A stretch of DNA of 64,000 nucleotides from the NCBI RefSeq assembly GCF_001437155.1, contig NZ_JQAR01000001.1:151170-215169 (forward strand), written 5' to 3'. Under the pieces are notes generated by a model. It was not told where the DNA came from. It worked only from the letters and a program-made list of their open reading frames with translations, and did no database searches. Within the stretch, counting starts at the first letter, position 1; each line of letters opens with the position of its first letter. This stretch comes from Liquorilactobacillus mali. GTDB lineage: Bacteria > Bacillota > Bacilli > Lactobacillales > Lactobacillaceae. Positions 9,255 through 20,382 of the stretch are shown here, piece by piece. Both the position numbers and the translations under genes were made by a program.

Positions 9255-10442
9255 ATGGCAAAAGAACATTACGAAAGAACAAAACCCCATGTAAACATCG
9301 GTACAATTGGACACGTTGATCATGGGAAAACAACTTTAACTGCTGCAATTTCAAAGGTTTTGGCTGACAAAGGTTTGGCTGAACAACAAGACTTTGCAAC
9401 AATCGATGCAGCTCCAGAAGAGCGTGAGCGTGGTATTACAATCAATACTGCTCATATCGAATACGAGACAGAAAAGCGTCACTACGCTCATATTGATGCC
9501 CCAGGACATGCTGATTACGTTAAGAACATGATTACTGGTGCTGCTCAAATGGATGGTGCTATCCTTGTTGTTGCTGCAACAGATGGTCCTATGCCACAAA
9601 CACGTGAACATATCTTACTTGCACGCCAGGTTGGTGTTGAATATCTTGTTGTCTTCTTAAACAAGTGTGACTTGGTTGATGATGAAGAATTGTTAGACTT
9701 AGTTGAGATGGAAGTTCGTGAATTATTAAGCGAATATGATTTCCCTGGTGATGATATTCCTGTTATCCGTGGTTCAGCTCTTAAAGCTCTTGAAGGTGAT
9801 CCAGAGGCTGTTGCTAAGATTGAAGAATTGATGGATACAGTTGATGAATATATCCCAACTCCAGTTCGTCCTACAGACAAACCATTCTTGATGCCTGTTG
9901 AAGATGTATTTACGATTACTGGTCGTGGTACTGTTGCTTCTGGACGTATTGATCGTGGTGTTGTTAAAGTTGGTGACGAAGTCGAAATCGTTGGATTGAG
10001 AGATGCACCATTGAAGACAACTATTACTGGTCTTGAAATGTTCCGTAAGACTCTTGATGAAGGTGAAGCTGGAGATAACGTTGGTGCATTGCTTCGTGGT
10101 ATTAACCGTGATCAAATCGAACGTGGACAAGTTCTTGCAGCTCCTGGTTCTATTGAGACTCATAAGAAGTTCAAGGGTGAAGTTTATGTCTTGAGCAAGG
10201 AAGAAGGAGGACGTCATACTCCATTCTTCTCAAATTATCGTCCTCAATTCTACTTCCATACAACTGATGTTACGGGTGTTATCGAATTACCAGAAGGTGT
10301 AGAAATGGTTATGCCTGGTGATAACGTTACATTTACAGTTGAATTGATCGCTCCAGTTGCTATCGAAAAAGGTCTTAAATTCACAGTTCGTGAAGGTGGA
10401 CGTACTGTTGGTGCTGGTGTTGTTTCAGAAATTGACGATTAA
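9255..10442 (+). CDS. tuf: Elongation factor Tu
   Basis: GTPase that brings aminoacyl-tRNA to the ribosome. GHVDHGKT (residues 19-26), DAPGHADY and NKCD are the G1, G3 and G4 motifs, followed by the two beta-barrel domains to the C-terminus, 395 residues in all. The ATG at 9255 has AGGAGG ten bases upstream and gives the family N-terminus [12 protein letters not shown] longer in-frame reading from 9228 would put that ribosome site inside the gene. Codon use is strongly biased, as expected for an abundant protein. It is monocistronic with tandem promoters. Confidence 0.98.
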   Translation: MAKEHYERTKPHVNIGTIGHVDHGKTTLTAAISKVLADKGLAEQQDFATIDAAPEERERGITINTAHIEYETEKRHYAHIDAPGHADYVKNMITGAAQMDGAILVVAATDGPMPQTREHILLARQVGVEYLVVFLNKCDLVDDEELLDLVEMEVRELLSEYDFPGDDIPVIRGSALKALEGDPEAVAKIEELMDTVDEYIPTPVRPTDKPFLMPVEDVFTITGRGTVASGRIDRGVVKVGDEVEIVGLRDAPLKTTITGLEMFRKTLDEGEAGDNVGALLRGINRDQIERGQVLAAPGSIETHKKFKGEVYVLSKEEGGRHTPFFSNYRPQFYFHTTDVTGVIELPEGVEMVMPGDNVTFTVELIAPVAIEKGLKFTVREGGRTVGAGVVSEIDD

Positions 10443-10451
10443 TTTTTGTGA

Positions 10452-10484
10452 AAAAAACTCGGATTTTTCCGAGTTTTTTTTTTA
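10452..10484 (+). terminator. tuf terminator
   Basis: Stem AAAACTCGG/CCGAGTTTT with loop ATTTTT, followed by a run of T. Confidence 0.92.
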
Positions 10485-10540
10485 GAAAAATAACTTAACA
10501 ACAAAATAATTGGTATGTAAAGCTTTTTTTAGTGTAATTG

Positions 10541-10569
10541 TTTACAATTTGATGTAACTAAGGTACACT
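10541..10569 (+). promoter_or_regulatory. tig promoter
   Basis: TTTACA (10541-10546) and TACACT (10564-10569) with a 17-base spacer. Confidence 0.7.
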
Positions 10570-10626
10570 AATTTAGTATGCAATTGTTAAATTGGTTGTA
10601 CAAAATTATCGTGCGGAGGGAAAATA

Positions 10627-11937
10627 ATGTCTGCAAAATGGGAAAAACAAAGTGAAAATACAGGAAAGTTAACTTTCAAAATTTCACAAGATAAAATTAA
10701 AGAGGGCTTAGATGTAGCTTTCAATCGTGTTAAAAAAGATTTAAATGTTCCAGGATTCCGTAAGGGTAAAGTTCCTCGTCAAATTTTTAACAGAATGTAT
10801 GGTGAAGAAGCACTTTATCAAGAAGCTTTGAATGTTTTATTGCAAGATGCATATTCTGACGCTGTAAGTGAAACAAAGATTAAACCAGTTGGCCAACCAA
10901 ATGTCGATGTTGAAAGCCTTGAAAAGGGCAAGCCATGGGTGTTGACAGCAGAAGTTTCAGTTGAGCCAGAAGTTGAAGTTGGTGACTATAAGGGTCTTGA
11001 AGTTACACCACATTCGACACGAGTTCTTGTGGCAGATATTGAAGCTAAATTAGAAGAATTGCGTCAACAACAAGCTGAACTTGTACTTAAAGAAGACGAA
11101 GCTGCTGAAAAAGGCGATACTGTTGTTATTGATTTTGAAGGTAAAGTTGACGGTGTTGCTTTTGACGGTGGTAAGGCCGAAAATCATTCTCTTGAATTGG
11201 GTTCAAACTCCTTTATTCCTGGATTTGAAGATCAATTAGTTGGTCATAAATCTGGAGAGGATGTAACTGTAACTGTTACGTTCCCAGAAGATTATCAAGC
11301 TGAAGATTTGCAAGGTAAAGAAGCAGTTTTTGATGTCAAAATTCATGAAGTTAAGTCTAAGCAACTTCCAGAATTAGACGATGATTTTGCTAAGGATGTT
11401 GACGAAGAAGTCGATACTTTGGAAGAATTAAAAGCTAAGATTAAAGAAGAATTAAAGGAACAAAAAGTTGCTGACGCAAAGTCGAAGATTCAAGATGAAG
11501 CTATTGACATTGCTGTTAATAACTCAAAAATTGGTGATATTCCAGCTGAAATGATTGAAGACGATGTCCATCGTCAAATTGAACAGTATATGGCAGGAAT
11601 GCAACAACAAGGTATTACTCCAGAGATGTACTATAAGATTACAGGTACTTCAGAAGATGATTTGCACAAGCAGTTTGAGAAAGATTCTGAGAAACGTGTA
11701 AAGACTAACTTAGTTCTTGAGGCTATTGTAGCCAAAGAAGATATCGAGATTAGTGACCAAGAAGTTGCTAAAGAGATTAAGAAGTTGGCAGAACAATATG
11801 GTATGGAAGAATCTGCAGTACGTTCAGCACTAAGCGATGAAATGTTAAAACATGATATTGCAGTGCGCAAAGTGGTTGAAGAAATTACTGATTCTGCTAA
11901 GCAAACTCGTGAAAAGAAAGAAACAAAAGGCAAATAA
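10627..11937 (+). CDS. tig: Trigger factor
   Basis: Ribosome-bound chaperone and peptidyl-prolyl isomerase that meets nascent chains. The ribosome-docking signature GFRKGKVP is at residues 43-50. A central FKBP-like domain runs from [14 protein letters not shown] to VTFPEDY (about 160-225), followed by the long helical chaperone domain with a Lys-rich tail. 436 residues is normal length. The start follows GGAGGG. tig-clpX adjacency is classic, although here the two are separated by a terminator and a new promoter. Confidence 0.97.
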   Translation: MSAKWEKQSENTGKLTFKISQDKIKEGLDVAFNRVKKDLNVPGFRKGKVPRQIFNRMYGEEALYQEALNVLLQDAYSDAVSETKIKPVGQPNVDVESLEKGKPWVLTAEVSVEPEVEVGDYKGLEVTPHSTRVLVADIEAKLEELRQQQAELVLKEDEAAEKGDTVVIDFEGKVDGVAFDGGKAENHSLELGSNSFIPGFEDQLVGHKSGEDVTVTVTFPEDYQAEDLQGKEAVFDVKIHEVKSKQLPELDDDFAKDVDEEVDTLEELKAKIKEELKEQKVADAKSKIQDEAIDIAVNNSKIGDIPAEMIEDDVHRQIEQYMAGMQQQGITPEMYYKITGTSEDDLHKQFEKDSEKRVKTNLVLEAIVAKEDIEISDQEVAKEIKKLAEQYGMEESAVRSALSDEMLKHDIAVRKVVEEITDSAKQTREKKETKGK

Positions 11938-11964
11938 TTTTTTACGAATTATACATGATTAGCG

Positions 11965-12005
11965 AGGGGCTGCCCCAAAACAACGGTTTTGGCACGGCCC
12001 TTTTG
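11965..12005 (+). terminator. tig terminator
   Basis: An imperfect stem, GGGCTGCC-CCAAAA with TTTTGG-CACGGCCC, is followed by TTTTG. Confidence 0.8.
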
Positions 12006-12072
12006 TGTTGAGTGGGTAATGACAATATTTTTAATTGAATAGAGAAAGATAAATATGAATGAGGTAAAGTCA

Positions 12073-12101
12073 TCGACAAAAGTTGCTAGCACGTATATAA
12101 T
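12073..12101 (+). promoter_or_regulatory. clpX promoter
   Basis: TCGACA (12073-12078) and TATAAT (12096-12101) with a 17-base spacer. No CtsR or CIRCE heat-shock operator is evident. Confidence 0.65.
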
Positions 12102-12156
12102 TGTTGAATGATTAGGAGCCTATGGGAAATTAAGTCGCAATTTTAGGGGGCTAAAT

Positions 12157-13404
12157 ATGTTTGAAAATACAGATAGCAATGAACCTGTGATGTGTTCTTT
12201 TTGTGGTAAGTCACAGGATCAGGTAAAGAAGATTGTTGCGGGACCCGGTGTTTATATCTGTAATGAGTGTATTGATTTATGCAAAGAAATTATAGATGAA
12301 GAATTTAGAGATCAGGTAACGGAAGAACTAACAGATGTACCTAAACCACGTGAAATAGTTGATATTTTGAATCAGTATGTTATTGGACAGGAACAAGCAA
12401 AGAAAACTTTGGCGGTTGCTGTATATAATCATTATAAGCGAGTTAATGCTTCCCTTGAAGATGATGAAAGTGAGACTGAATTGCAAAAAAGCAATATTTG
12501 TTTAGTAGGTCCAACTGGGTCAGGAAAGACTTTCTTAGCACAGAGTTTAGCAAAGATATTGCAAGTTCCATTTGCAATTGCGGATGCTACAACTTTAACT
12601 GAAGCTGGATATGTAGGAGAAGATGTTGAGAATATCCTTCTTAAGTTACTGCAAAGTGCTGACTTTGATGTCGAGCGTGCAGAACGTGGAATTATTTATA
12701 TCGATGAGATTGATAAAATCGCTAAAAAAAGTGAGAATGTTTCAATAACACGTGATGTTTCAGGCGAGGGAGTCCAGCAAGCTTTGCTCAAGATACTTGA
12801 AGGAACCATTGCTAATGTTCCACCTCAGGGTGGACGTAAGCACCCACAGCAGGAATTTATCCAGATTGATACTACGAATATTTTATTTATTGTTGGTGGT
12901 GCGTTTGATGGAATTGAAACAATGGTAAAAAATCGTTTAGGCGATAAGACTATTGGCTTTGGTGTCGATTCAACGAATAACTACAATGACCAAGCAAGCT
13001 TGATGCAGCAAATTATTCCTGAAGACTTGTTGAAATTCGGATTGATTCCAGAATTCATTGGACGATTACCTATTTTATCGGCCTTGGAAAAGTTAACAGA
13101 AGAAGACCTGATAAGAATTTTGACAGAGCCGAAAAACGCATTGGTAAAGCAATATAGCAGGCTACTTGAACTTGATAACGTCAAACTTAAATTTGATAAG
13201 GATGCTCTTAAGGAAATAGCTCATCTAGCTATTGAGCGTAACACAGGGGCTCGTGGTTTACGCTCAATCGTTGAGAATACAATGAGAGACGTAATGTTTG
13301 AGATCCCTAGTCGTAGCGATGTTTCACAAGTAATCATCAATAAGGCAAGTGTCGATGGTAATAAGATGCCAGAGCTTATTTTAGACGATAAACAGGTTTC
13401 ATAA
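12157..13404 (+). CDS. clpX: ATP-dependent protease ATP-binding subunit ClpX
   Basis: AAA+ unfoldase that feeds substrates to ClpP. The N-terminal zinc-binding domain has Cys13, Cys16, Cys35 and Cys38. Walker A is GPTGSGKT (118-125), the GYVG pore loop is at 152-155, Walker B is in [10 protein letters not shown], and the sensor-2 region contains GARGLRS. 415 residues is full length. The next gene is not engB/ysxC, which usually follows clpX in Firmicutes; a terminator and gnd come instead. Confidence 0.97.
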   Translation: MFENTDSNEPVMCSFCGKSQDQVKKIVAGPGVYICNECIDLCKEIIDEEFRDQVTEELTDVPKPREIVDILNQYVIGQEQAKKTLAVAVYNHYKRVNASLEDDESETELQKSNICLVGPTGSGKTFLAQSLAKILQVPFAIADATTLTEAGYVGEDVENILLKLLQSADFDVERAERGIIYIDEIDKIAKKSENVSITRDVSGEGVQQALLKILEGTIANVPPQGGRKHPQQEFIQIDTTNILFIVGGAFDGIETMVKNRLGDKTIGFGVDSTNNYNDQASLMQQIIPEDLLKFGLIPEFIGRLPILSALEKLTEEDLIRILTEPKNALVKQYSRLLELDNVKLKFDKDALKEIAHLAIERNTGARGLRSIVENTMRDVMFEIPSRSDVSQVIINKASVDGNKMPELILDDKQVS

Positions 13405-13414
13405 GAATGGTTGA

Positions 13415-13455
13415 GAGGGACTGTACCATGGTAGATAATGGTACAGTCCCTTTGT
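13415..13455 (+). terminator. clpX terminator
   Basis: A 13-bp perfect stem, GGGACTGTACCAT (13417-13429) with ATGGTACAGTCCC (13438-13450), followed by TTTG. It belongs to the GGGACT hairpin family of this window. Confidence 0.88.
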
Positions 13456-13682
13456 TGAATGTGTACCGATGATTTTAAAGGGCCAAAGTACCTTTAATTA
13501 GCTTAGAATTATTCGTGATCATAGGACACGAAGCTCGCAATTTTAAATTAGAAGTTAAATATTACTAAATTACGGTACACAATCTTTTCCATATTAATAG
13601 ATTTAAAATGTGGCAACGTCTTTATCTTTTAAGTTGTTTTTGGTAACATTAGGAGAGAATATTATTTGTAGGAGGTTTAATA

Positions 13683-15104
13683 ATGAATAAACCACAAATC
13701 GGTGTAGTCGGAATGGCTGTGATGGGAAAAAACTTGGCTTTGAATATTGAAAGTCGAGGTTATAGTGTTGCAATTTACAATAGAACTGGTTCAAAGACGG
13801 AAAAGGTCGTTGCTGACCATCCAGATTTGAAACTTGTACCTAGTTATAATATTGAAGACTTTGTTGCCTCACTTGAGACTCCTAGACGAATTATTATGAT
13901 GATTAAAGCTGGAGCTCCGACAGATGGATTGATTAAACAGCTTTTACCGCATTTGAGCCAAGGCGATGTGTTAATTGATGGTGGAAATACCTTTTTTGAA
14001 GACACGATGCGCAGAAATGCAGTGTTGGATGAATCTGGTATTAACTTTATTGGTATGGGTGTCTCTGGTGGTGAGAAGGGTGCTCTTGAAGGCCCGTCAT
14101 TGATGCCAGGTGGACAAGTAGAGGCTTATAAGCTTGTTGAGCCGATTTTGAATAAGATTGCCGCTAAGGCTGAGGATGGGACTCCTTGTGTAACTTATAT
14201 TGGGCCAAATGGAGCAGGGCACTATGTAAAAATGGTTCATAATGGGATTGAATATGGTGACATGGAGCTAATCTCGGAAAGTTATAACCTGTTGAGGAAT
14301 GTCCTTGGACTTGGAGTTAATGATATTGCTGATATTTTTAACGACTGGAACAAAGGTGAACTTGACAGTTACTTGATGTCTATTACTGCAGAAATCTTAA
14401 CACGTGAAGATGATTTGGGAACTGGCAAGCCAATTGTTGACGTTATTCTTGATCGTGCTGGCAACAAAGGGACAGGTAAGTGGAGTTCACAGAGTGCACT
14501 TGAGCTTGGTGTACCACAATCATTGATTACTGAATCTGTATACGCAAGATATATTTCTGCTTTGAAAGACGAACGTGTTGCGGCTAGCAAAGTTTTGCAG
14601 GGACCAGATTTTGATTCAACAAAACTTGATAAGAAAGCTTTGGTTGAAAAAATTAGGGAAGCTTTGTATTTTAGCAAAATTATGAGTTATGCACAAGGAT
14701 TCGAGCAAATGCGTGTTGCTTCAGAACATTATGATTGGAATCTTAAGTATGGCGAATTAGCAATGATCTGGCGTGAAGGATGCATTATTCGTGCGCAATT
14801 CTTACAAAAAATTACAGATGCATTTAACAAAAATGACAAATTAAACAACTTAATGCTGGATCCTTATTTCAAGGAAATTACTGATAAGTATCAAGCAGCT
14901 GTTCGCGAAATTGTAGCATTGGCTGTTCAAGCAGGAGTTGCCGTTCCAGCATTTACTGCGGCAATTACTTACTTTGATCAATATAGATCGGCCAGCTTAC
15001 CAGCCAATATCGTTCAAGCACAACGTGATTACTTTGGAGCACATACTTATGAAAGAACTGATAAAGAGGGTATATTCCATTATGAATGGTATCACGAAGA
15101 ATAA
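13683..15104 (+). CDS. gnd: 6-phosphogluconate dehydrogenase, decarboxylating
   Basis: Oxidises 6-phosphogluconate to ribulose 5-phosphate and CO2 with NADP+, in the pentose phosphate/phosphoketolase route. The Rossmann motif [13 protein letters not shown] is at residues 7-19. The substrate loop GVSGGEKGA and the catalytic Lys/Asn segment [15 protein letters not shown] are intact, and the C-terminus keeps the substrate Arg/His region ([12 protein letters not shown]). 473 residues is standard. It is transcribed alone. The ~230 bases upstream hold no convincing promoter or operator that I can name. Confidence 0.97.
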   Translation: MNKPQIGVVGMAVMGKNLALNIESRGYSVAIYNRTGSKTEKVVADHPDLKLVPSYNIEDFVASLETPRRIIMMIKAGAPTDGLIKQLLPHLSQGDVLIDGGNTFFEDTMRRNAVLDESGINFIGMGVSGGEKGALEGPSLMPGGQVEAYKLVEPILNKIAAKAEDGTPCVTYIGPNGAGHYVKMVHNGIEYGDMELISESYNLLRNVLGLGVNDIADIFNDWNKGELDSYLMSITAEILTREDDLGTGKPIVDVILDRAGNKGTGKWSSQSALELGVPQSLITESVYARYISALKDERVAASKVLQGPDFDSTKLDKKALVEKIREALYFSKIMSYAQGFEQMRVASEHYDWNLKYGELAMIWREGCIIRAQFLQKITDAFNKNDKLNNLMLDPYFKEITDKYQAAVREIVALAVQAGVAVPAFTAAITYFDQYRSASLPANIVQAQRDYFGAHTYERTDKEGIFHYEWYHEE

Positions 15105-15146
15105 ATTGTCTAACAGATAGTAGGATTGTTATATGCAGGCAATGTC

Positions 15147-15187
15147 AAAAAACGATAGATTTCTAAATAAATCTATCGATTTTTTGT
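15147..15187 (+). terminator. gnd terminator
   Basis: CGATAGATTT and AAATCTATCG form a 10-bp stem preceded by an A-run and followed by TTTTTT. Confidence 0.92.
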
Positions 15188-15301
15188 GCATTATTAAAAA
15201 ATAAAGTTATCAAAGAAGTGCGGAATGGTTGCTTTTGTGTTAGATTATTGTTAAATAAAAAAATTATAATATTATTATTTAATTTTCTAGGAGAGTGGAT
15301 T

Positions 15302-15988
15302 ATGAATCGAATACTGATTATTGAAGATGAAAAAAATCTTGCAAGGTTTGTGGAACTTGAATTACAACATGAAGGTTATGAGACAGAGGTTCATTATAAT
15401 GGGCGGACAGGACTGGATGCTGCATTAGAGAGTGATTGGGATGCCATTTTACTAGATTTGATGTTGCCCGAACTAAATGGACTTGAAGTTTGCCGCCGTG
15501 TTAGACAAACAAAAAATACACCGATAATTATGATGACAGCTAGAGACTCAGTGATCGATAGAGTATCAGGCCTTGATCATGGAGCAGATGATTACATCGT
15601 TAAGCCTTTTGCAATTGAAGAATTATTAGCACGCTTACGTGCATTGCTTCGCAGAATTGATATTGAAAGCGAACAAAATGCTTCTAAGCAAACGAAGGTA
15701 ACATACCGTGATCTAACAGTTGAGAAGGAGAATCGCATAGTTCGTCGTGGTGATGAAATTATTGAACTTACCAAGAGAGAATATGAGTTGCTTTTGGCTT
15801 TAATGGAGAACGTTAATGTTGTTCTTGCTCGGGATGTCTTGCTGAAGAAGGTTTGGGGCTACGAGTCACAAATTGAAACAAACGTAGTTGATGTTTATAT
15901 CCGCTACCTACGTAATAAAATTGATCGACCAGATGAAGAAAGTTATATTCAAACTGTTCGAGGTACAGGGTACGTGATGCGTTCGTGA
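15302..15988 (+). CDS. OmpR-family response regulator, ArlR/CovR-like
   Basis: DNA-binding regulator of a two-component system. The receiver domain (1-120) has the phospho-acceptor Asp52 in LLDLMLPE, the acidic pair in IIEDE and Lys101 in YIVKPF. A winged-helix DNA-binding domain follows (about 130-228, ending in [10 protein letters not shown]). The sequence resembles ArlR of staphylococci and CovR/CsrR of streptococci. I chose the ATG at 15302 (228 residues), which follows AGGAGAG; a longer in-frame reading adds 28 unrelated residues. Its stop overlaps the kinase start by four bases. Confidence 0.92.
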   Translation: MNRILIIEDEKNLARFVELELQHEGYETEVHYNGRTGLDAALESDWDAILLDLMLPELNGLEVCRRVRQTKNTPIIMMTARDSVIDRVSGLDHGADDYIVKPFAIEELLARLRALLRRIDIESEQNASKQTKVTYRDLTVEKENRIVRRGDEIIELTKREYELLLALMENVNVVLARDVLLKKVWGYESQIETNVVDVYIRYLRNKIDRPDEESYIQTVRGTGYVMRS

Positions 15989-17532
15989 AAAAAAAGAAAA
16001 AAATTTTATTCAGAACCAGAAAAAAATCTAAAAAAGGGTTCTCAATTAAATTGAAATGGGCAATCGGTACCAGTATAGGTGTATTGTTTATTTTTGCGAT
16101 TTTTGCAGTCTTATTGTTTCAGAGTTTCTCTAATCTAATGTTGCAGCAGGAAAGACAATATGCTAGCGATGCTGTAGCTGTAGCACAGAGCCGGTTATCG
16201 TCTTTAGAGAATGAATTAACAAATAGCAGTGCTAAACGTGAGTTAGGTTCAAATATTTCTACGGTTAAGCAGGAAAAAAATCGACCGACAAGTTTATATT
16301 CAGATTCTGTATTTGTCACACTGTCGCGTAAAAATATTGGTGTTGGAATTTATAATTTAAATGGCGAAGAAGTCTTCGCTTCAAGATCTTTACCGGTTAA
16401 GTTTAATATTAGTGATGATACTAATAGTACCGAGGTTCAAAAAGTTAAAGGTGTTAATATTCTTATAATTCGTAAACCTGTAGTTGCGAAGACTACACAA
16501 AAAGTAATTGGTTATATCCAAGTTACCAATCGCTTGAGCGATTATGATAATGCACGAGAAAAGTTGGGGTTGATATTCTTTGTATTTGGGATTACAGCTG
16601 CTATCGCAAGTGCAATGCTTGAGTATGCTTTGTCTGCTTGGTTATTACGACCAATTGATTTGATAAATGATACCATTGATAAGATTAATCAGGAAGATGA
16701 AGACGATCCAATTGCTGATATTAGAGTTCCGATTAAGGCCGTTAAACGAAATGATGAACTATCTGATTTAAGTCAGCTTTTTAATGATATGCTTGATCGA
16801 ATGCAACGATATATTGAACAACAACAGCAGTTTGTCGAAGATGTTTCTCATGAATTGAGAACCCCAGTTGCAATTGTTCAGGGCCACATGGAATTATTGA
16901 ATCGGTGGGGGAAAGATGACCCAGAAGTCTTGGCTGAGTCAATTTCGGCCTCACTTCAAGAAATCAATCGAATGAAGAGTCTGGTTCAGGAGATGCTTGA
17001 TTTATCGCGTGCTGAACAAGTTGAGATTCAATACGGTAAAGAAGTTGCAGATGTCCGTGAAATTGTTTCGCAGGTTTATAATAACTTTAAGATGATTAAA
17101 CCTGATTTCGTTTTCTTGCTTGATGATGATCTAAAGGGTAGAACACCAGTTAAGATATATCGTAATCATTTAGAGCAGGTACTGATCATTCTGATGGATA
17201 ATGCTGTAAAGTACTCCAAGAATCGTAAAGAAGTACATCTATCGGTTTCAAGAGATCAAAGGTATGTGAATATTGCTATTCAAGATTTCGGAGAAGGTAT
17301 TTCCAAGGAGAATATTCAGAAAGTCTTTGATCGTTTTTACCGTGTTGATAAGGCTCGCAGTCGTGGAAAGGGCGGCAATGGCTTAGGACTTTCGATAGCT
17401 CAAAGGTTGATTGAAGGATATCATGGACAGATTACGGTTGAGAGTGTGATTGAAAGGGGTTCGGTTTTTAGAATATCGTTACCCATTGCCAAAGAAGACG
17501 CTGTTAAAAAAAATGATAGTCTTGAAAAATAA
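15985..17532 (+). CDS. Sensor histidine kinase, ArlS/CovS-like
   Basis: Membrane sensor kinase partner of the upstream regulator. A very basic N-terminus leads to a transmembrane segment (about 28-47), an extracytoplasmic sensing domain (about 50-190), a second membrane segment (about 194-218), then HAMP. The dimerisation helix carries His289 in VSHELRTP, and the ATPase domain has the N box (Asn406 in MDNAVKYS) and DFGEGIS. The start is GTG inside the regulator stop (GTGA overlap). The stimulus is unknown. A sortase and a surface nuclease follow, so an envelope role is plausible. Confidence 0.93.
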   Translation: MKKKKKILFRTRKKSKKGFSIKLKWAIGTSIGVLFIFAIFAVLLFQSFSNLMLQQERQYASDAVAVAQSRLSSLENELTNSSAKRELGSNISTVKQEKNRPTSLYSDSVFVTLSRKNIGVGIYNLNGEEVFASRSLPVKFNISDDTNSTEVQKVKGVNILIIRKPVVAKTTQKVIGYIQVTNRLSDYDNAREKLGLIFFVFGITAAIASAMLEYALSAWLLRPIDLINDTIDKINQEDEDDPIADIRVPIKAVKRNDELSDLSQLFNDMLDRMQRYIEQQQQFVEDVSHELRTPVAIVQGHMELLNRWGKDDPEVLAESISASLQEINRMKSLVQEMLDLSRAEQVEIQYGKEVADVREIVSQVYNNFKMIKPDFVFLLDDDLKGRTPVKIYRNHLEQVLIILMDNAVKYSKNRKEVHLSVSRDQRYVNIAIQDFGEGISKENIQKVFDRFYRVDKARSRGKGGNGLGLSIAQRLIEGYHGQITVESVIERGSVFRISLPIAKEDAVKKNDSLEK

Positions 17533-17565
17533 ACAAATTTTTCTGATACTATTCAATTTAGAATT

Positions 17566-17639
17566 CATAAATCATCATGTTTCTTAAAAATGTTACTGTT
17601 GTAGTGGCTTTTTGAAATTAATGATTTATGATTTTTTTT
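17566..17639 (+). terminator. Terminator after the two-component operon
   Basis: CATAAATCAT (17566-17575) pairs perfectly with ATGATTTATG (17621-17630), with a long interior loop, and is followed by eight T. The ~100 bases beyond it show no confident promoter. Confidence 0.65.
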
Positions 17640-17766
17640 GTAAAAAATGTGTTTAATGATTTTTGGATAATCCTGATGCGATTAAATGCATTAGAAATGT
17701 GTTGGGTGAAGTAGTATGCTATTATTTTAGGTATCAAAGAATTTGATAGGTTGGGGTTTTATAAAG

Positions 17767-18432
17767 ATGAAAAAAAAGATGATGTGGTTTATTGAGATTC
17801 TACTGGTAATAATCGGACTAGCATTGGTTTTTAATCAGCAAATTTCTGATATGCTAGTAAATAAAATGACAACAACTGATTTAAAAAAGAGTGTCAGCCA
17901 GAAACATTCAAAGGAGGGATCCTTTGATTTTAGTAAGGTTAAATCGGCTAGCGCATCGCGGGTCGTAAAGGCAAGTCTTACGTCAGAAAGTACTGGAATG
18001 ATAGGAAAAATTGCAGTTCCTGCAGTTAACCTAAAGCTACCTATATTTTACGGGATTAGCAACAATAATTTATTACGCGGTGCTGGCACAATGAAGGCTA
18101 AACAAGAAATGGGTACTGGTAATTATGCTTTAGCAGGTCATCACATGAATAACCCCAATATTTTATTTTCGCCTTTAGCTAAGGCAAAAGTGGGAGATAA
18201 GGTATATTTGACAGATGGGAAAAAAGTATATGTATACCAAATTAATGTACGTAAATCGATTAGTAAGTACCAGGTTCAGGTGATAGATGATGTGGCAGGT
18301 AAAAAGATGGTGACATTGATTACTTGTGATCCAATCAAGGGTGTTGCACACACTCCGCTTAGAATCTTATTACAAGGTAATTTACAAAAGGTTGAGAATG
18401 TAACAAAAAAGAATGCAAAGATGTTTGAATAA
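17767..18432 (+). CDS. srtA: Class A sortase
   Basis: Membrane transpeptidase that cleaves LPxTG-type signals and anchors surface proteins to peptidoglycan. An N-terminal membrane anchor (about 7-25) is followed by the sortase barrel. The catalytic residues are His125 in LAGHH, Cys187 in LITCDP and Arg199 in TPLRILLQG (numbered from the ATG at 17767). An earlier in-frame TTG at 17743 would add eight residues. It stands alone, as housekeeping sortases usually do. No LPxTG substrate is encoded in the window. Confidence 0.93.
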   Translation: MKKKMMWFIEILLVIIGLALVFNQQISDMLVNKMTTTDLKKSVSQKHSKEGSFDFSKVKSASASRVVKASLTSESTGMIGKIAVPAVNLKLPIFYGISNNNLLRGAGTMKAKQEMGTGNYALAGHHMNNPNILFSPLAKAKVGDKVYLTDGKKVYVYQINVRKSISKYQVQVIDDVAGKKMVTLITCDPIKGVAHTPLRILLQGNLQKVENVTKKNAKMFE

Positions 18433-18528
18433 GTAAGTCGATTATTAAAAAAAAGTCTGAAGATGGGAAGCAAGCAATAAAAGAGATGAGGGTCGATTTT
18501 TTAATGTAGTCATAAATGGCTAGCAAAA

Positions 18529-18576
18529 GGAGATGTCACAAAACGATTGTTTTGTTGTAGGTCTCTTGTTTTTTAA
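18529..18576 (+). terminator. srtA terminator
   Basis: GGAGAT and GTCTCT bracket ACAAAAC-GATT-GTTTTGT, followed by TTGTTTTTT. Confidence 0.75.
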
Positions 18577-18653
18577 TTGGAGATGGTTTTTATTACAGGT
18601 ACTTTTATATTGGTACCATGGCTTGAAATCTAATGAGTTGGGGATAGGAATAA

Positions 18654-19556
18654 GTGAGTAGAAGAAGAAAAACAAAAAATACACCGGTTTCTCTAGTAAG
18701 TATTTTAACAGTCGTAGTTGCACTCCTAATCGGATATGCAACTCAAACTAATGGTAACGATGAACATCGTGGAATTACTGGAAATACAACAACAAGCTCC
18801 GTTACCAGAAGTTATTCAAGCAATACGAGTTCGGCAGCAACAAGTTCTTCGTATTATTCGAGTTCAACAGGTAAGAACTCAGTTCCAAGTCAAACACTTG
18901 CAGAATCAGTATTATTGCAAGATGTAAGAAAAAAGTTAGGAAATAACATTGTTTGGAATAACGCAGGGGCCTTTGTTATTAATAACAATAAAACAACATT
19001 GAATGCAAATATTAGAAGCGCGCCTTATGCAACAAACACAGTTGACAGTATGGGGAGACCAAATGTGGGTGATGCGTGGCTGAATAAGACAACAAGACAA
19101 TATCGCAATAGGAATGAAACAAATGAGGGTGCGACTTCATGGAAGCCGGCCGGATTTAAACAGCTTTTAAATTTACAAGGTACATACAATCATGCTTATG
19201 ATCGTGGACATCTACTCGGGTACGCTCTAGTAGGCGGAATTACCGGTTTTGATGCTTCTGAATCAAATCAACGTAATATAGCTACGCAGACTGCGTGGGC
19301 AAATGAAGCTGCAGCAAGCTACTCTACAGGGCAAAATTATTACGAAACGATTGTTAGGAAGGGGTTAGATCAAAATAAAAATATTCGCTATCGTGTTACT
19401 GATATCTACAGCGGTAAAAATATTATACCTTCCGGTGCACATATTGAGGCAAAATCAATGGATGGAACAATTGATTTTAATGTATTCATCCCAAATATAC
19501 AAAGTGGGATAAAAATTAATTATGCAACAGGCGAAGCAATAATTCAGAAACAATGA
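18654..19556 (+). CDS. DNA/RNA non-specific endonuclease, membrane-anchored (EndA/NucA-like)
   Basis: Beta-beta-alpha-metal nuclease held outside the cell by an N-terminal signal-anchor (about residues 12-30). A Ser/Thr-rich linker (45-80) follows, then the nuclease domain. The catalytic DRGH motif is at 183-186 (Asp-Arg-Gly-His), with a metal-binding Asn region, SNQRNIATQT, at 204-213. The start is GTG at 18654 with GGGATAGG upstream. Relatives include the pneumococcal DNA-entry nuclease EndA, so a role in DNA uptake with ComEC or in scavenging nucleotides is possible. There is no LPxTG motif. Confidence 0.88.
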   Translation: MSRRRKTKNTPVSLVSILTVVVALLIGYATQTNGNDEHRGITGNTTTSSVTRSYSSNTSSAATSSSYYSSSTGKNSVPSQTLAESVLLQDVRKKLGNNIVWNNAGAFVINNNKTTLNANIRSAPYATNTVDSMGRPNVGDAWLNKTTRQYRNRNETNEGATSWKPAGFKQLLNLQGTYNHAYDRGHLLGYALVGGITGFDASESNQRNIATQTAWANEAAASYSTGQNYYETIVRKGLDQNKNIRYRVTDIYSGKNIIPSGAHIEAKSMDGTIDFNVFIPNIQSGIKINYATGEAIIQKQ

Positions 19557-19580
19557 TTTATTAGTAAAAAGGAGGATATA

Positions 19581-20264
19581 ATGAAAAAAATTATTCAAAA
19601 GGCGGGGTATCTCATAATTCTGTTGATTGGTTTTGGATTATGTATGCTACCTCAAGTTGGCCTGCTTTTACAACTAAAAAATAAAAATGAATTGATGCAA
19701 TATTTTGGCTTTTTACTGACAATAATTATATATATCTTGGCCATCTGGTTAATTTTAAAATTACTGCAGAAAGTTACAGGGACAAAAATATTTAAGAGAC
19801 ATTCTGGTAGTTTTTTTAAGAAGTACCTAGCGGGAATGGGAATGTTGTTGTTTAGTGAATATATTTTGGGCATACTAAATTTTTTGTTTAATGGTGAAAA
19901 TCAAACTGAAAATAATGCAGCAATCATGCAATTATTTTCTCAACAAAATTCCGTTAAATTAACAATGGTGTTGATGGTAGTGGTCTTTGCTCCAATCTGT
20001 GAAGAATTGTTTTTTAGAGCACTAGTAATCAACACTATCAAACTAAAGTTTTTCAATATTAATTGGGCAGCAGTCTTGATAAGTGGAATTCTTTTTGGGT
20101 TACTACATTCAAGTGATACGATTATTAGCGCACTCATGTACGTTACGATGGGAGTTATTTTAGGAGCCATCTACGTGAAGTACGATAATATTAAGTTGAA
20201 CATAGCAATCCATACTACTAATAATTTGATAGCACTCATTCCAATTTTAATGATGATTTGGTAA
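19581..20264 (+). CDS. CPBP-family intramembrane metalloprotease
   Basis: Multi-pass membrane protein of the CAAX-protease/bacteriocin-processing (ABI) family. It shows the three family motifs: EELFFR (Glu141-Glu142, Arg146), GLLHSS (His176) and HTTNN (His211). About six membrane helices fill the 227 residues. It starts 25 bases after the nuclease gene with a clear AGGAGG, so the two are probably cotranscribed. In lactobacilli such proteins occur in bacteriocin immunity loci, but no bacteriocin is visible nearby. Substrate unknown. Confidence 0.88.
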   Translation: MKKIIQKAGYLIILLIGFGLCMLPQVGLLLQLKNKNELMQYFGFLLTIIIYILAIWLILKLLQKVTGTKIFKRHSGSFFKKYLAGMGMLLFSEYILGILNFLFNGENQTENNAAIMQLFSQQNSVKLTMVLMVVVFAPICEELFFRALVINTIKLKFFNINWAAVLISGILFGLLHSSDTIISALMYVTMGVILGAIYVKYDNIKLNIAIHTTNNLIALIPILMMIW

Positions 20265-20326
20265 AAAATAGAAGCAGTTTTTTTGCTAAGTTAATAATTA
20301 AAATAGTCAAATTAGTAAATCGAAGT

Positions 20327-20382
20327 AACAGGAGGAGGTTAGTCAAAAGCTAAATTTTGGCTTGGCTCCTCCTGTTATTTTA
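20327..20382 (+). terminator. Terminator after the CPBP gene
   Basis: AACAGGAGGAG and CTCCTCCTGTT pair, with an inner TCAAAAGC/TTTTGGCTT stem, then ATTTTAG. It belongs to the recurrent hairpin family. The ~140 bases between it and the pbp1A terminator show nothing recognisable. Confidence 0.85.

Noticed and set aside
9774..10217. Long minus-strand open frame (147 codons) inside tuf
   Set aside because: It is the reverse shadow of a highly codon-biased gene. Its Asn/Thr/Phe-rich composition is unnatural and tuf itself is certain.
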